The notes beneath the pieces were generated by a model. The model did no database searches and was not told where the DNA came from. It saw only the letters and a list, made by a program, of their open reading frames with translations. The position numbers were made by a program, and so were the translations under genes. From positions 1 through 45,982 of IMG/VR virus record IMGVR_UViG_3300021964_009275: 45,982 bases of DNA; one strand, written 5' to 3'. Source of the stretch: a virus. Below are positions 9,712-16,648 of this stretch, piece after piece (position 1 is the stretch's first letter; the number at the start of each line of letters is the position of its first letter).

Positions 9712-10449
9712 ATGAATAAAAATAAATTAGACGAATTAAGCAACAAGTTAGTCGAACTTTCACAAGAAAGTGTTGGAAGTATGCCTGCATTTAAAATGGA
9801 GCATTTTGTTGGAGATGCACAAATTACTGATTTTTCAAAGGTAAGACAGTGGTTGATGGAGTTAAGAACTAGAGAAGACAGTTTGGAGCAAATTAGTGTT
9901 AGAGTTGAAAAATGTGAGTTAGAGATAAAAATGAAAGAAGAGCAACTTGAGGATATCGTAGTAGAAAATAGAAAAAAATTACTTGAGCTAGAAATTAGAG
10001 ACCAAAAAGTTGATTTAAGAAGATTTAAAAGATCTTGTTCTGATGCTAAAAATGAAAGAGACATAGTATTAAAATTACTTAAAGAGTTTATTGATACTAA
10101 TGAAAATAGTAAAGAAATATTAGATGCACAAACTAATTTAGAGTTAAGAGAGAAATACGAAAAGGAGTACTGGATAGTAAGATTAGCTAAACAGTCTATG
10201 TTAGATATGATTAACTACGGTAGAATTAGCACAGGTAATTTAGATGCCGTTTTAATGTTAAATCCTGAGGAACAAAGAAAGACATTAGCATTAGCAAGCA
10301 AATATACTCTAGAAGTTGATTCAAATATTAAGGAACTAATGGCAAAAGCTACAATGAACGTAGCTTTACCGGGAGTAGATGATAAATTAATTAATCAATT
10401 AAAAATTGCTAAATCAGAAACAGTAGAAGAATTTAAGAAATTAGTATAA
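9712..10449 (+). CDS. Uncharacterised coiled-coil protein of the fibre region
   Basis: 245 residues, highly charged and mostly helical by eye, with a long heptad-like stretch around residues 55-140 (LEQISVRVEKCELEIKMKEE, then LEIRDQKVDLRRFKRS). No signal peptide or membrane segment. Its stop overlaps the next start by one base (TAATG), so the two 245-residue proteins are translationally coupled and probably cooperate. A role in fibre assembly or attachment is suggested only by position. I do not recognise the family. Confidence 0.7.
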   Translation: MNKNKLDELSNKLVELSQESVGSMPAFKMEHFVGDAQITDFSKVRQWLMELRTREDSLEQISVRVEKCELEIKMKEEQLEDIVVENRKKLLELEIRDQKVDLRRFKRSCSDAKNERDIVLKLLKEFIDTNENSKEILDAQTNLELREKYEKEYWIVRLAKQSMLDMINYGRISTGNLDAVLMLNPEEQRKTLALASKYTLEVDSNIKELMAKATMNVALPGVDDKLINQLKIAKSETVEEFKKLV

Positions 10450-11186
10450 TGGTACACGTATTATTTAAACAAGGAGTCCCAGTCCCGGGGTATGTAAAAG
10501 TAATGGAAAATTACTTAGGTTATAATATAGGTAGAATAGAAGATATATACTACGATACCCGTGTAGATTTTCTTAAACTTGAAGCTATTATCATACCGGA
10601 AGATATTGTTCCTGGATATAAGTTTGCTAATATATACAAGGATTATATTAAGATGAGACAAAATTCTGCTATAATAGACGATTTTCCTTTTCTTCAATCA
10701 AGTGAAAACCCTGATGATAAAGTTTCTTATACCTTAACAGATGATGATAAAGCCTTAGGAGTTACTTTTAATAAATTTGTAATGAATAAATTTATTGAAG
10801 ATAGATTTACTCAAAAACTGAGAGAACTTACAGTTAATGCTTCAGAACTTGAATCTGCTACATGGAGACAGCAAGTAAAAGAAGCAGAGAATTATTTAGC
10901 CGACGATACATTCTCCACCCCACTTATCGATGCTTTAATAGAGGGAACTTCTTACACTAAAACTGAATATGCTAATAAAATTAAAACTAGAGAGACAGGT
11001 TATTTTTCTAAATTAGCTAATATGCTTAAATCTCAAAGAGCTATAGAGAGAAGAGTAAAAGAATGTACATCAATAGCTGATTGTCATAGACTAAGACATG
11101 AAAAATTTGGTTTTAGTGTTAGCTGGCAACAGCAAACAGATGAAAGTATAGAAACAACCCCTCTAACTTCCAAACCGGATTTTTAG
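10449..11186 (+). CDS. Uncharacterised protein, possible tail-fibre assembly factor
   Basis: 245 residues with no signal or membrane segment. A central segment, ATWRQQVKEAENYLADD followed by TPLIDALIEG, resembles from memory a pattern seen in small phage proteins next to fibre genes (fibre-assembly chaperone or DUF4376-like); this is a weak, motif-level link. The last ~40 residues contain two Cys (ECTSIADCHRLRHEKFGF) and an acidic, Thr-rich tail. Start ATG 10449 overlaps the upstream stop by one base. The gene closes the fibre block; a radical SAM gene follows after 17 bases. Confidence 0.65.
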   Translation: MVHVLFKQGVPVPGYVKVMENYLGYNIGRIEDIYYDTRVDFLKLEAIIIPEDIVPGYKFANIYKDYIKMRQNSAIIDDFPFLQSSENPDDKVSYTLTDDDKALGVTFNKFVMNKFIEDRFTQKLRELTVNASELESATWRQQVKEAENYLADDTFSTPLIDALIEGTSYTKTEYANKIKTRETGYFSKLANMLKSQRAIERRVKECTSIADCHRLRHEKFGFSVSWQQQTDESIETTPLTSKPDF

Positions 11187-11203
11187 AGTAAAATAAAGGT
11201 TAT

Positions 11204-12205
11204 ATGAATTTTGCTATTAACGGTACCTGTTCTAAAGGGTGTTCGTTTTGTTTTACTACAGAAGATGCTCGTCTCCGTCACACACTAGGAGAAATGAGTA
11301 TTTCCCAGTTAGATAAGTATTTATCTTTTTACGGCTTTTATAAAAGTAAAAGACCTGTTCATATTCTTGGAGGTGAACCAACTCAACATTCAAATTTTAC
11401 CGGAATACTAGATTTTATAATTAGTAAAAGATTAAAAATAAATTTAGTTAGCAATTTACTATTTGGTAGAAAAACATTAGAACATATAGTTAAAAATATT
11501 AAACATTTTGATTGGATACTTCCTAATGCAGCAGAATTAGATCAACGAAATAGAATAACTGTTTGGAGAAGAAACTATTTAGAAATTTATAAAGCTTTTA
11601 CAAACAATCAAGGATTTGAAAAAAGCCCTAGGTTATATCTTGCTTTAACTTTATCTAGTAATTTTAAGGAAGTCAAAATGTTCGAATATATTAAATGGCT
11701 CATAAAAGAAGCTAACTATAAAGTAAAAGCTATTAGATTAGGATTAGATTTAACAGATACATATTTAATTAACAACAAAGAGTTAGGTCAAGAAATCGTA
11801 AAAATTATTAAATTTTGTAAAATTAATAATATAATAGTACAATCTGATTGTCAAGTACCTCCCTGTCTATGGGAAGGTAAAACTAAGGAAGCAGTTTTAG
11901 AAAATTCTTTAAATTACGCTACTTTTAAAGTAGACAATTATGAAACCATATGCGGGTTTATGCCTATGGATGTCTTACCTAATGGTAGCTCTATCCACTG
12001 TTATCCTTTACAGCATAAAGTTAAAATTAATAACGTACTAAAAGTAGATGGAGTAGATACTTTAGATAGTTTATATGATAAGTACGATGAGTTATATAAA
12101 GAAAACCATAAAAATTATACATTACCCAAAGATTGTTTAGATTGTGTTTTTTATAAAGACCAATGTAACGGTATATGCGGAGGATGTTTAGAAGGAAATG
12201 AATAA
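11204..12205 (+). CDS. Radical SAM enzyme with SPASM-like C-terminal cysteine cluster
   Basis: 333 residues. The radical SAM cluster motif CX3CX2C is at C9, C13, C16 (CSKGCSFC), very close to the N-terminus, followed by the GGEPT motif at residues 56-60 that binds the SAM amino group in this superfamily. The C-terminal ~90 residues carry many Cys (CGFMPM, HCYPL, and DCLDCVFYKDQCNGICGGC), as expected of a SPASM or twitch auxiliary iron-sulfur domain. Such enzymes often modify peptides or small molecules; the substrate is unknown here. The start is preceded by AAAGGTTAT, similar to the leaders of 27930 and 32736. The stop overlaps the next gene by 8 bases. The neighbours (U32-like protein, methyltransferase) suggest a common pathway. 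Confidence 0.88.
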   Translation: MNFAINGTCSKGCSFCFTTEDARLRHTLGEMSISQLDKYLSFYGFYKSKRPVHILGGEPTQHSNFTGILDFIISKRLKINLVSNLLFGRKTLEHIVKNIKHFDWILPNAAELDQRNRITVWRRNYLEIYKAFTNNQGFEKSPRLYLALTLSSNFKEVKMFEYIKWLIKEANYKVKAIRLGLDLTDTYLINNKELGQEIVKIIKFCKINNIIVQSDCQVPPCLWEGKTKEAVLENSLNYATFKVDNYETICGFMPMDVLPNGSSIHCYPLQHKVKINNVLKVDGVDTLDSLYDKYDELYKENHKNYTLPKDCLDCVFYKDQCNGICGGCLEGNE

Positions 12206-13235
12206 AATTTTTTCCATACCACTTAACCCTAGAATGGATCAGGAGATGTTCTTTAATGAATTTCTACCTTTCTTATCTAAATATAAAGACTGGATTTACG
12301 ATATATATTTTACCTGTAGGATAGCTCCTTTCACTCAAGATGCAATGGGAGAACTAGTTGAAGGTCAATCTAAGGATATAGTATTAGATAATGCTTTTCA
12401 AATTCAGGAAAAACTAGGAATAAAAATCAGTGCCACTTTCAATAATATTAATGTATCTCCAAGTTACTCTAACTATAAACTTTTTATAGATAATTTAAAA
12501 CCTTTATACGAAAGGGGATTAAGAGGTATAACTTTAGCTCATGCTCACTGGGTTGCATTAGGAATTAAAAAATACTTTCCAGAACTGGAAATTAAAAATA
12601 CTATATTGAGAAAAGTAGCTACAGGACAAGATTTTATCTACAATGCAGAACAAGGTTTTGACTATATAAATGTAGATAGAATTTTGATGAGAGATATAGA
12701 AGAGTTAAAAAATATTAAAAGAGCACAAGATTATTTTTTAGATAAAACAGGTAAGTTAGTAAAGATAGCTCTATTGACAAACGAAGGCTGTTTAGGCAGG
12801 TGTCCGATGATGGACGAACATTATTCTTATAATAATTTAAGAGGTAAAAATGACTTACCTTATTTTAGACATGAAATTTCTAAAGTTACTTGTGAATATA
12901 AATGGGAAAATACTATCAATGCTTTTTTCTTTAAAGCAGCTACTATACCTCCTTTTAAAGATGATTATGATGAATACCTCAAACATATACAAGTATTTAA
13001 AATGCACGGCAGGGATAATATTAGTAGAATGAGAGAAACTATGGAAATTATCAGAAACTATGCGAACGATAAGGCACTGCTAGCTGATTCTTCTAAACTC
13101 TACATAGAAGGTGTACCTCATGAACAAGTTAGAGGATGGAGAAATAAGATTAAAAAATGTAAGTTTCAATGTTGGGACTGTAACTACTGCGATATTGTAG
13201 CAGATCATAAAAAAAAGCAACTTGGACTTAAATAA
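12198..13235 (+). CDS. Peptidase U32-like iron-sulfur protein
   Basis: 345 residues reading as a TIM-barrel protein (ITLAHAHWVALGIKKYFP, then FDYINVDRILMRDIEEL). It has the U32-type motif LLTNEGCLGRCPMMDEH with C198 and C202, and a C-terminal Cys cluster C321, C325, C328, C331 (CKFQCWDCNYC); C40 and C232 are further candidates. Known U32 members (RlhA, TrhP, UbiU/UbiV) are iron-sulfur proteins in hydroxylation or RNA modification, not classical proteases. It overlaps the radical SAM gene by 8 bases, so the pair is very likely co-translated. I recall related proteins in other marine phages, but the reaction is unknown. The 3' end holds a run of eight A and overlaps the next gene by 14 bases. 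Confidence 0.75.
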   Translation: MNKIFSIPLNPRMDQEMFFNEFLPFLSKYKDWIYDIYFTCRIAPFTQDAMGELVEGQSKDIVLDNAFQIQEKLGIKISATFNNINVSPSYSNYKLFIDNLKPLYERGLRGITLAHAHWVALGIKKYFPELEIKNTILRKVATGQDFIYNAEQGFDYINVDRILMRDIEELKNIKRAQDYFLDKTGKLVKIALLTNEGCLGRCPMMDEHYSYNNLRGKNDLPYFRHEISKVTCEYKWENTINAFFFKAATIPPFKDDYDEYLKHIQVFKMHGRDNISRMRETMEIIRNYANDKALLADSSKLYIEGVPHEQVRGWRNKIKKCKFQCWDCNYCDIVADHKKKQLGLK

Positions 13236-13884
13236 CTATATAGAACATATAGAAACCTCAGTTAAATACAGTAATTTAGAAGTTTCTAAGTTAACTCATG
13301 ATGTATTATCTATAGATGGTTTGACTAGTAATAAAGTAAAAATGTTTCTAAATAACTTATGTAGTTTAGACAGTAGTATTTACTTAGAATTAGGAGTTTA
13401 TAAAGGAGGAACATTCTGTAATGCTCTATACCATAACGACTGTAAAGGAATTGGTATTGACAATTGGTCTAGTAACTTAACCCCTAATACTTCTATAGTT
13501 ATCAATAATACTAATGAAAATATACAAGAAGTTTTTTTGGAAAATATAAAAAAATATACTATATTAGATAATATTAATGTTTATCAAGGTAGATTTCAAA
13601 CATTTAATTTCGATATTATAGAAAAACCTAATATTATTTTTTACGATGGAGAAATTAACCAAATAGAAATTTATTCTACCTTAGCTAATTTATTTAAAAA
13701 TATAACAGGAACATTTATTATGGTATTTGACGATTGGAACTGGACTAATAAATTAGTAAAAGCATTTTTAAAAGATAGTAAAGTAAAAGAACTCTACAGT
13801 AAAGAAATTTTTACTGAAATTGAAGACCCTGAAGATTACTGGAACGGGTTAGGAATTTTTATACTTAATAATAATAATTTATGA
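13222..13884 (+). CDS. Class I SAM-dependent methyltransferase-like protein
   Basis: 220 residues. The glycine-rich SAM-binding loop ELGVYKGGT is at residues 56-64, followed by an acidic residue at the end of the next strand (GIGIDNW, D80) and a later FYDGE segment. This matches the TylF/Methyltransf_24-type fold, whose members methylate sugars or small molecules. The reading frame allows no ATG near the overlap; TTG 13222 is the best start, with an in-frame TAG a few codons upstream. It overlaps the U32-like gene by 14 bases, so reinitiation is likely. The next ATG is at residue 41, which would remove part of the fold's N-terminus. The substrate is unknown; sugar or virion modification is possible given the context. 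Confidence 0.72.
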   Translation: MDLNNYIEHIETSVKYSNLEVSKLTHDVLSIDGLTSNKVKMFLNNLCSLDSSIYLELGVYKGGTFCNALYHNDCKGIGIDNWSSNLTPNTSIVINNTNENIQEVFLENIKKYTILDNINVYQGRFQTFNFDIIEKPNIIFYDGEINQIEIYSTLANLFKNITGTFIMVFDDWNWTNKLVKAFLKDSKVKELYSKEIFTEIEDPEDYWNGLGIFILNNNNL

Positions 13885-14747
13885 AAAACTTAATTTTAAC
13901 TATTTTATTAGTATTAACAGTTAATTTATGCTTTAGCCAAAATAGCAGCAGCGCAATCTTAAAAGGAGCTATGGAAGAAACTAAAGATAGTATTTTAGTG
14001 CAAAAGTTAAAGGAAGTAATTGTCTCAGAATCTTTGGTACCTTTACAAACTAAGGTAGGAGAATATAATCAACCCTTATGGTCTACTATGAGAATGTTTC
14101 CTTCTACTAGAATTTACGTAATGAACCCTCCCGGAACTATAATGTACGAAAAGTGGTTTGATATTAGAGATAGAAGAGACGGTCCGACTGAAATAAGAAT
14201 GAGAGATGAATTTACTTTCGGTATAGGTAAAAGATTACAGTTAGACATATACAACCATACTGTATTTGACGGAGAAAACGGAGAACATACTTTTAAATGG
14301 AAGGGATTTTCCGGTGAAGTTAGATATGCTTTGGCTGATTGGGGAGAAATATTCGGTAACCCTACGTTATACTTTGAATATAAGCTTAAAAAAGGAAGAA
14401 AAGGAATTGAACCTAAATTACTATTAGGTGATAAAGTAGGAGAAAGAGGTATTTGGGGAGTTAATTTAATTTATGAAGCAAATGTAGCAACTTTAAAAGA
14501 AGATCAAGAAAGAGAGTACGCCTACACTACTTCGTACGGTTATATAGTTAATAAATCGCTTACCGTAGGAGCATCTCATATGTTTAGATATAATGATTTT
14601 GGAGGTATAACAAGAGAATTTTATATCGGACCACTAATTCAGTATAGATTTAATAACAAAGCCTATATTAGTTTAGAATACCTACCGGGTTTAAATCAAG
14701 AAGCTAAAAAATCAAGATCAATGATTATTGCTGCATGGAGATTTTAA
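13881..14747 (+). CDS. Secreted outer-membrane beta-barrel-like protein with TonB-box-like N-terminus
   Basis: 288 residues. A signal peptide is clear (MKNLILTILLVLTVNLCFSQ, cleavage probably around residue 19-20). Right after it comes KDSILVQKLKEVIVSES (35-51), which closely matches residues 25-41 of the phage TonB-dependent receptor encoded at 42767. The remaining ~220 residues alternate polar and hydrophobic/aromatic residues in beta-strand style and end in WRF, the C-terminal aromatic signature of barrel proteins recognised by BAM. There is no plug domain and the length is far below a TonB-dependent receptor (600-1000). It overlaps the methyltransferase stop by 4 bases and the permease start by 13. 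It probably sits in the host outer membrane during infection; pore, exclusion or transport roles are all open. Confidence 0.7.
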   Translation: MKNLILTILLVLTVNLCFSQNSSSAILKGAMEETKDSILVQKLKEVIVSESLVPLQTKVGEYNQPLWSTMRMFPSTRIYVMNPPGTIMYEKWFDIRDRRDGPTEIRMRDEFTFGIGKRLQLDIYNHTVFDGENGEHTFKWKGFSGEVRYALADWGEIFGNPTLYFEYKLKKGRKGIEPKLLLGDKVGERGIWGVNLIYEANVATLKEDQEREYAYTTSYGYIVNKSLTVGASHMFRYNDFGGITREFYIGPLIQYRFNNKAYISLEYLPGLNQEAKKSRSMIIAAWRF

Positions 14748-15736
14748 TCAACAATCAGAGCTTTTTAGTTTACTTATCATTCATAATGATAGTTACAGGT
14801 ATTTTAAAAGAAAAAGGATATCTTACTGATATTTTTAGTATTTTATTAAATACTATAAAATCTAAAAAAATAGTCTTATTTTTAATTTCACTGTTTGGAG
14901 GAATACTACCAATACCCGGTAGAGTAGCTATATCAGCAGGTATTTTAGATACGATTGCACCAAAAGATAAAAAAGGAAGAGAAAATTACGGTATACTAGA
15001 TTATTTATCTACTCACCATTACTATATTTGGTCTCCATTAGAAAAAACAGTAATTATACCAATGGCTGTATTAGGTTTAACTTATATTGAATTGATTAAT
15101 ATACTTTATCCGTTACTTATAATTTCTATAGTTATTATTAGCATATTCATTTATAAATTTAAAGATACTAATATAGAAATACCTAAAATTATTAACATTA
15201 ACTATACAAATATTTACAGTGTCTTTATACCTTTTATAGTAACCTTAATATTAGCTGGACTTACTAATAGGTATATAGAGTTGTTTAGTGCTCTTACGCT
15301 ATATATTGTTAGTTATTCTAATTCTTGGGGTAATATAGTAAAATATCTAAATTGGAAATTAATTTTGAGTGTAGGAATAGTAATAATTTTTTCAAACTTA
15401 ATATCCTACTACAATGAAGTTATACAAGAGTATTTAAAAGGTGTATCTATTACTTCTAGTATTTATATTATAGGTTTATTATGTTTTCTAAGTTCTTTTG
15501 CTTTAGGATCATCCGGTAAGTATGCTGGAATAGTTTCCATTGTTAGTTCAATTGTAGGTTTAGAGTACTTTTTTTTCTTATTTACGGTATGTTATTCGGG
15601 TTATTTATTATCTCCTACACATAAATGCATCTATATAGGTCAACAGTATTTTGGTACCCCTATAAAAAAGTATATTAGTGTGGTAGGTATATGGGTTTTT
15701 ACTATGTTAACTTATAGTATATTATATCTAATGTAA
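14735..15736 (+). CDS. Integral membrane permease-like protein (DUF401-like)
   Basis: 333 residues, almost wholly hydrophobic with about nine or ten membrane segments. Family-like features: GGILPIPGRVAISAGILD near residues 55-72, a conserved-looking YLSTHHYYIWSPLEKT loop, and LLSPTHKCIYIGQQYFG near the C-terminus. These resemble the DUF401 (TIGR00529-type) membrane proteins as I remember them, which are related to ion or organic-acid permeases, though those are usually ~400 residues. The start overlaps the barrel-protein gene by 13 bases, so the outer- and inner-membrane proteins are made together and may form one transport route. A complete polytopic transporter is unusual in a phage. The substrate cannot be read from sequence. 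Confidence 0.72.
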   Translation: MEILINNQSFLVYLSFIMIVTGILKEKGYLTDIFSILLNTIKSKKIVLFLISLFGGILPIPGRVAISAGILDTIAPKDKKGRENYGILDYLSTHHYYIWSPLEKTVIIPMAVLGLTYIELINILYPLLIISIVIISIFIYKFKDTNIEIPKIININYTNIYSVFIPFIVTLILAGLTNRYIELFSALTLYIVSYSNSWGNIVKYLNWKLILSVGIVIIFSNLISYYNEVIQEYLKGVSITSSIYIIGLLCFLSSFALGSSGKYAGIVSIVSSIVGLEYFFFLFTVCYSGYLLSPTHKCIYIGQQYFGTPIKKYISVVGIWVFTMLTYSILYLM

Positions 15737-15765
15737 ATTAAGTGCTATTTATTATAGCATATTAT

Positions 15766-15773
15766 TATAAATA
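15766..15773 (+). promoter_or_regulatory. TATAAATA, exact T4 late-promoter core
   Basis: The octamer TATAAATA, the T4 late -10 consensus, lies 12 bases before ATG 15786, in a setting (TTATAAATAAAA) close to the TTATAATAAA of the recurrent motif. No TTG box is found upstream. One octamer in AT-rich DNA is weak evidence. Confidence 0.35.
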
Positions 15774-15785
15774 AAATTTAAACAA

Positions 15786-16148
15786 ATGGCAATAACCTAT
15801 ACCTGGAACTGTAAAACGGTTGACACGTACCCCACTCATTCGGATTCACAAGATCCTGCAAATGAAGAAAACGATGTAATTTTTAACGTACACTGGTCAG
15901 TAACTGGCCAATTAATAGATAGCGAAGTAACACATTCTGCTTCTAATATAGGAACACAAGCGTTATCGACTGAAGATCTGTCAAGCTTTACTTCTTGGGA
16001 CGATGTTACTCATGATGATATCATAGCATGGACAACTGGTTCAATGATAGCTGGAAATGCTGACTCAGTAGACACAATAAAAAGTTCTATATCATCTTCT
16101 ATTAATGAAAAAATTAATCCAACAATAGTAACTAAATATATTAGTTAA
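15786..16148 (+). CDS. Small conserved phage structural-type protein (DUF7936-like)
   Basis: 120 residues with no signal peptide. The pattern ITYTWNCKTVDTYP, then VIFNVHWSVTGQL, a DIIAWTTGSM helix and a NEKINP end resembles a small protein family common in T4-like marine phages (I recall it as DUF7936, from memory). Its function is not known to me. It follows the permease gene after 49 bases and opens the block of tail genes. Confidence 0.72.
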   Translation: MAITYTWNCKTVDTYPTHSDSQDPANEENDVIFNVHWSVTGQLIDSEVTHSASNIGTQALSTEDLSSFTSWDDVTHDDIIAWTTGSMIAGNADSVDTIKSSISSSINEKINPTIVTKYIS

Positions 16149-16151
16149 TAG

Positions 16152-16181
16152 TTGGATATTAGAATAATAATTACTATATTA
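16152..16181 (+). promoter_or_regulatory. Host-like promoter, TTG-N20-TATATTA
   Basis: TTG 16152-16154 and TATATTA 16175-16181 are separated by exactly 20 bases. It lies 35 bases before ATG 16216. Confidence 0.5.
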
Positions 16182-16215
16182 TTAGATATTAATCGATTAA
16201 TTTAAATTTATAATC

Positions 16216-16503
16216 ATGGCGAATCAAAAGTTAGTTCAAGAAGAACTTGACAAGTTACAGGAGATCCAGAAAAAAAACAATGCTTTAATTCAAGAATTAG
16301 GTACTATTTCTTTAGGTAAAATAAATCTAAAAGATAGATACGAAGGAGCATTAAAGTTTTTAACTGAACTTAGAGAATCTGAAACTGAGACTGCTAAAGA
16401 ACTTGAAACCAAGTACGGAGTAGGATCAATAGATTTATCTAAAGGAGAATTCATTCCTGCACCTCAAGAAGCACCTGCTGCTGAGACAAAAACTGTCGAG
16501 TAA
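16216..16503 (+). CDS. Small coiled-coil protein upstream of the sheath gene
   Basis: 95 residues. Residues 5-35 form a likely coiled coil (LVQEELDKLQEIQKKNNALI), then a helix-rich region, and an Ala/Pro/Glu-rich acidic tail (PAPQEAPAAETKTVE). It has its own host-like promoter upstream and a strong terminator directly downstream, so it may be a single-gene transcript or the end of the upstream operon. No family recognised. Confidence 0.7.
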   Translation: MANQKLVQEELDKLQEIQKKNNALIQELGTISLGKINLKDRYEGALKFLTELRESETETAKELETKYGVGSIDLSKGEFIPAPQEAPAAETKTVE

Positions 16504-16526
16504 TTCTTTAAAATGAATGGGTTTAC

Positions 16527-16554
16527 AAGGAGGATCTTTTTACATCCTCCTTTC
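16527..16554 (+). terminator. Rho-independent-type terminator
   Basis: Perfect 9-bp stem AAGGAGGAT / ATCCTCCTT with an 8-base loop (16536-16543), followed by a short T-rich stretch. It sits between 16216-16503 and the sheath gene, isolating the sheath promoter. The T-run is short. Confidence 0.75.
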
Positions 16555-16611
16555 CTATTTATATAAGTAAAGGCATACTAAAGACATTTAGTGTTTTTAG
16601 ACTTCTGTACT

Positions 16612-16626
16612 ATATTTATAATAAAC
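16612..16626 (+). promoter_or_regulatory. Candidate late promoter motif ATATTTATAATAAAC
   Basis: One-base variant of the 15-mer at 501. It lies 23 bases before the sheath ATG at 16649 and downstream of a terminator, where a new promoter is expected. Confidence 0.5.
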
Positions 16627-16648
16627 TAAAAAATTAAACAGACCTAAC

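Noticed and set aside
9693-10064. 123-residue Ser/Leu-rich frame on the - strand
   Set aside because: It mirrors the charged coiled-coil gene at 9712, and its composition is the complement of Lys/Glu/Leu codons.
12850-13032. 60-residue + strand frame inside the U32-like gene
   Set aside because: Lies wholly within a recognisable gene in another frame and has no known motif.
13881-14747. The barrel protein as a truncated TonB-dependent receptor
   Set aside because: Apart from the N-terminal segment it shows no plug and no receptor barrel motifs, and the frame is intact from signal peptide to terminal Phe.
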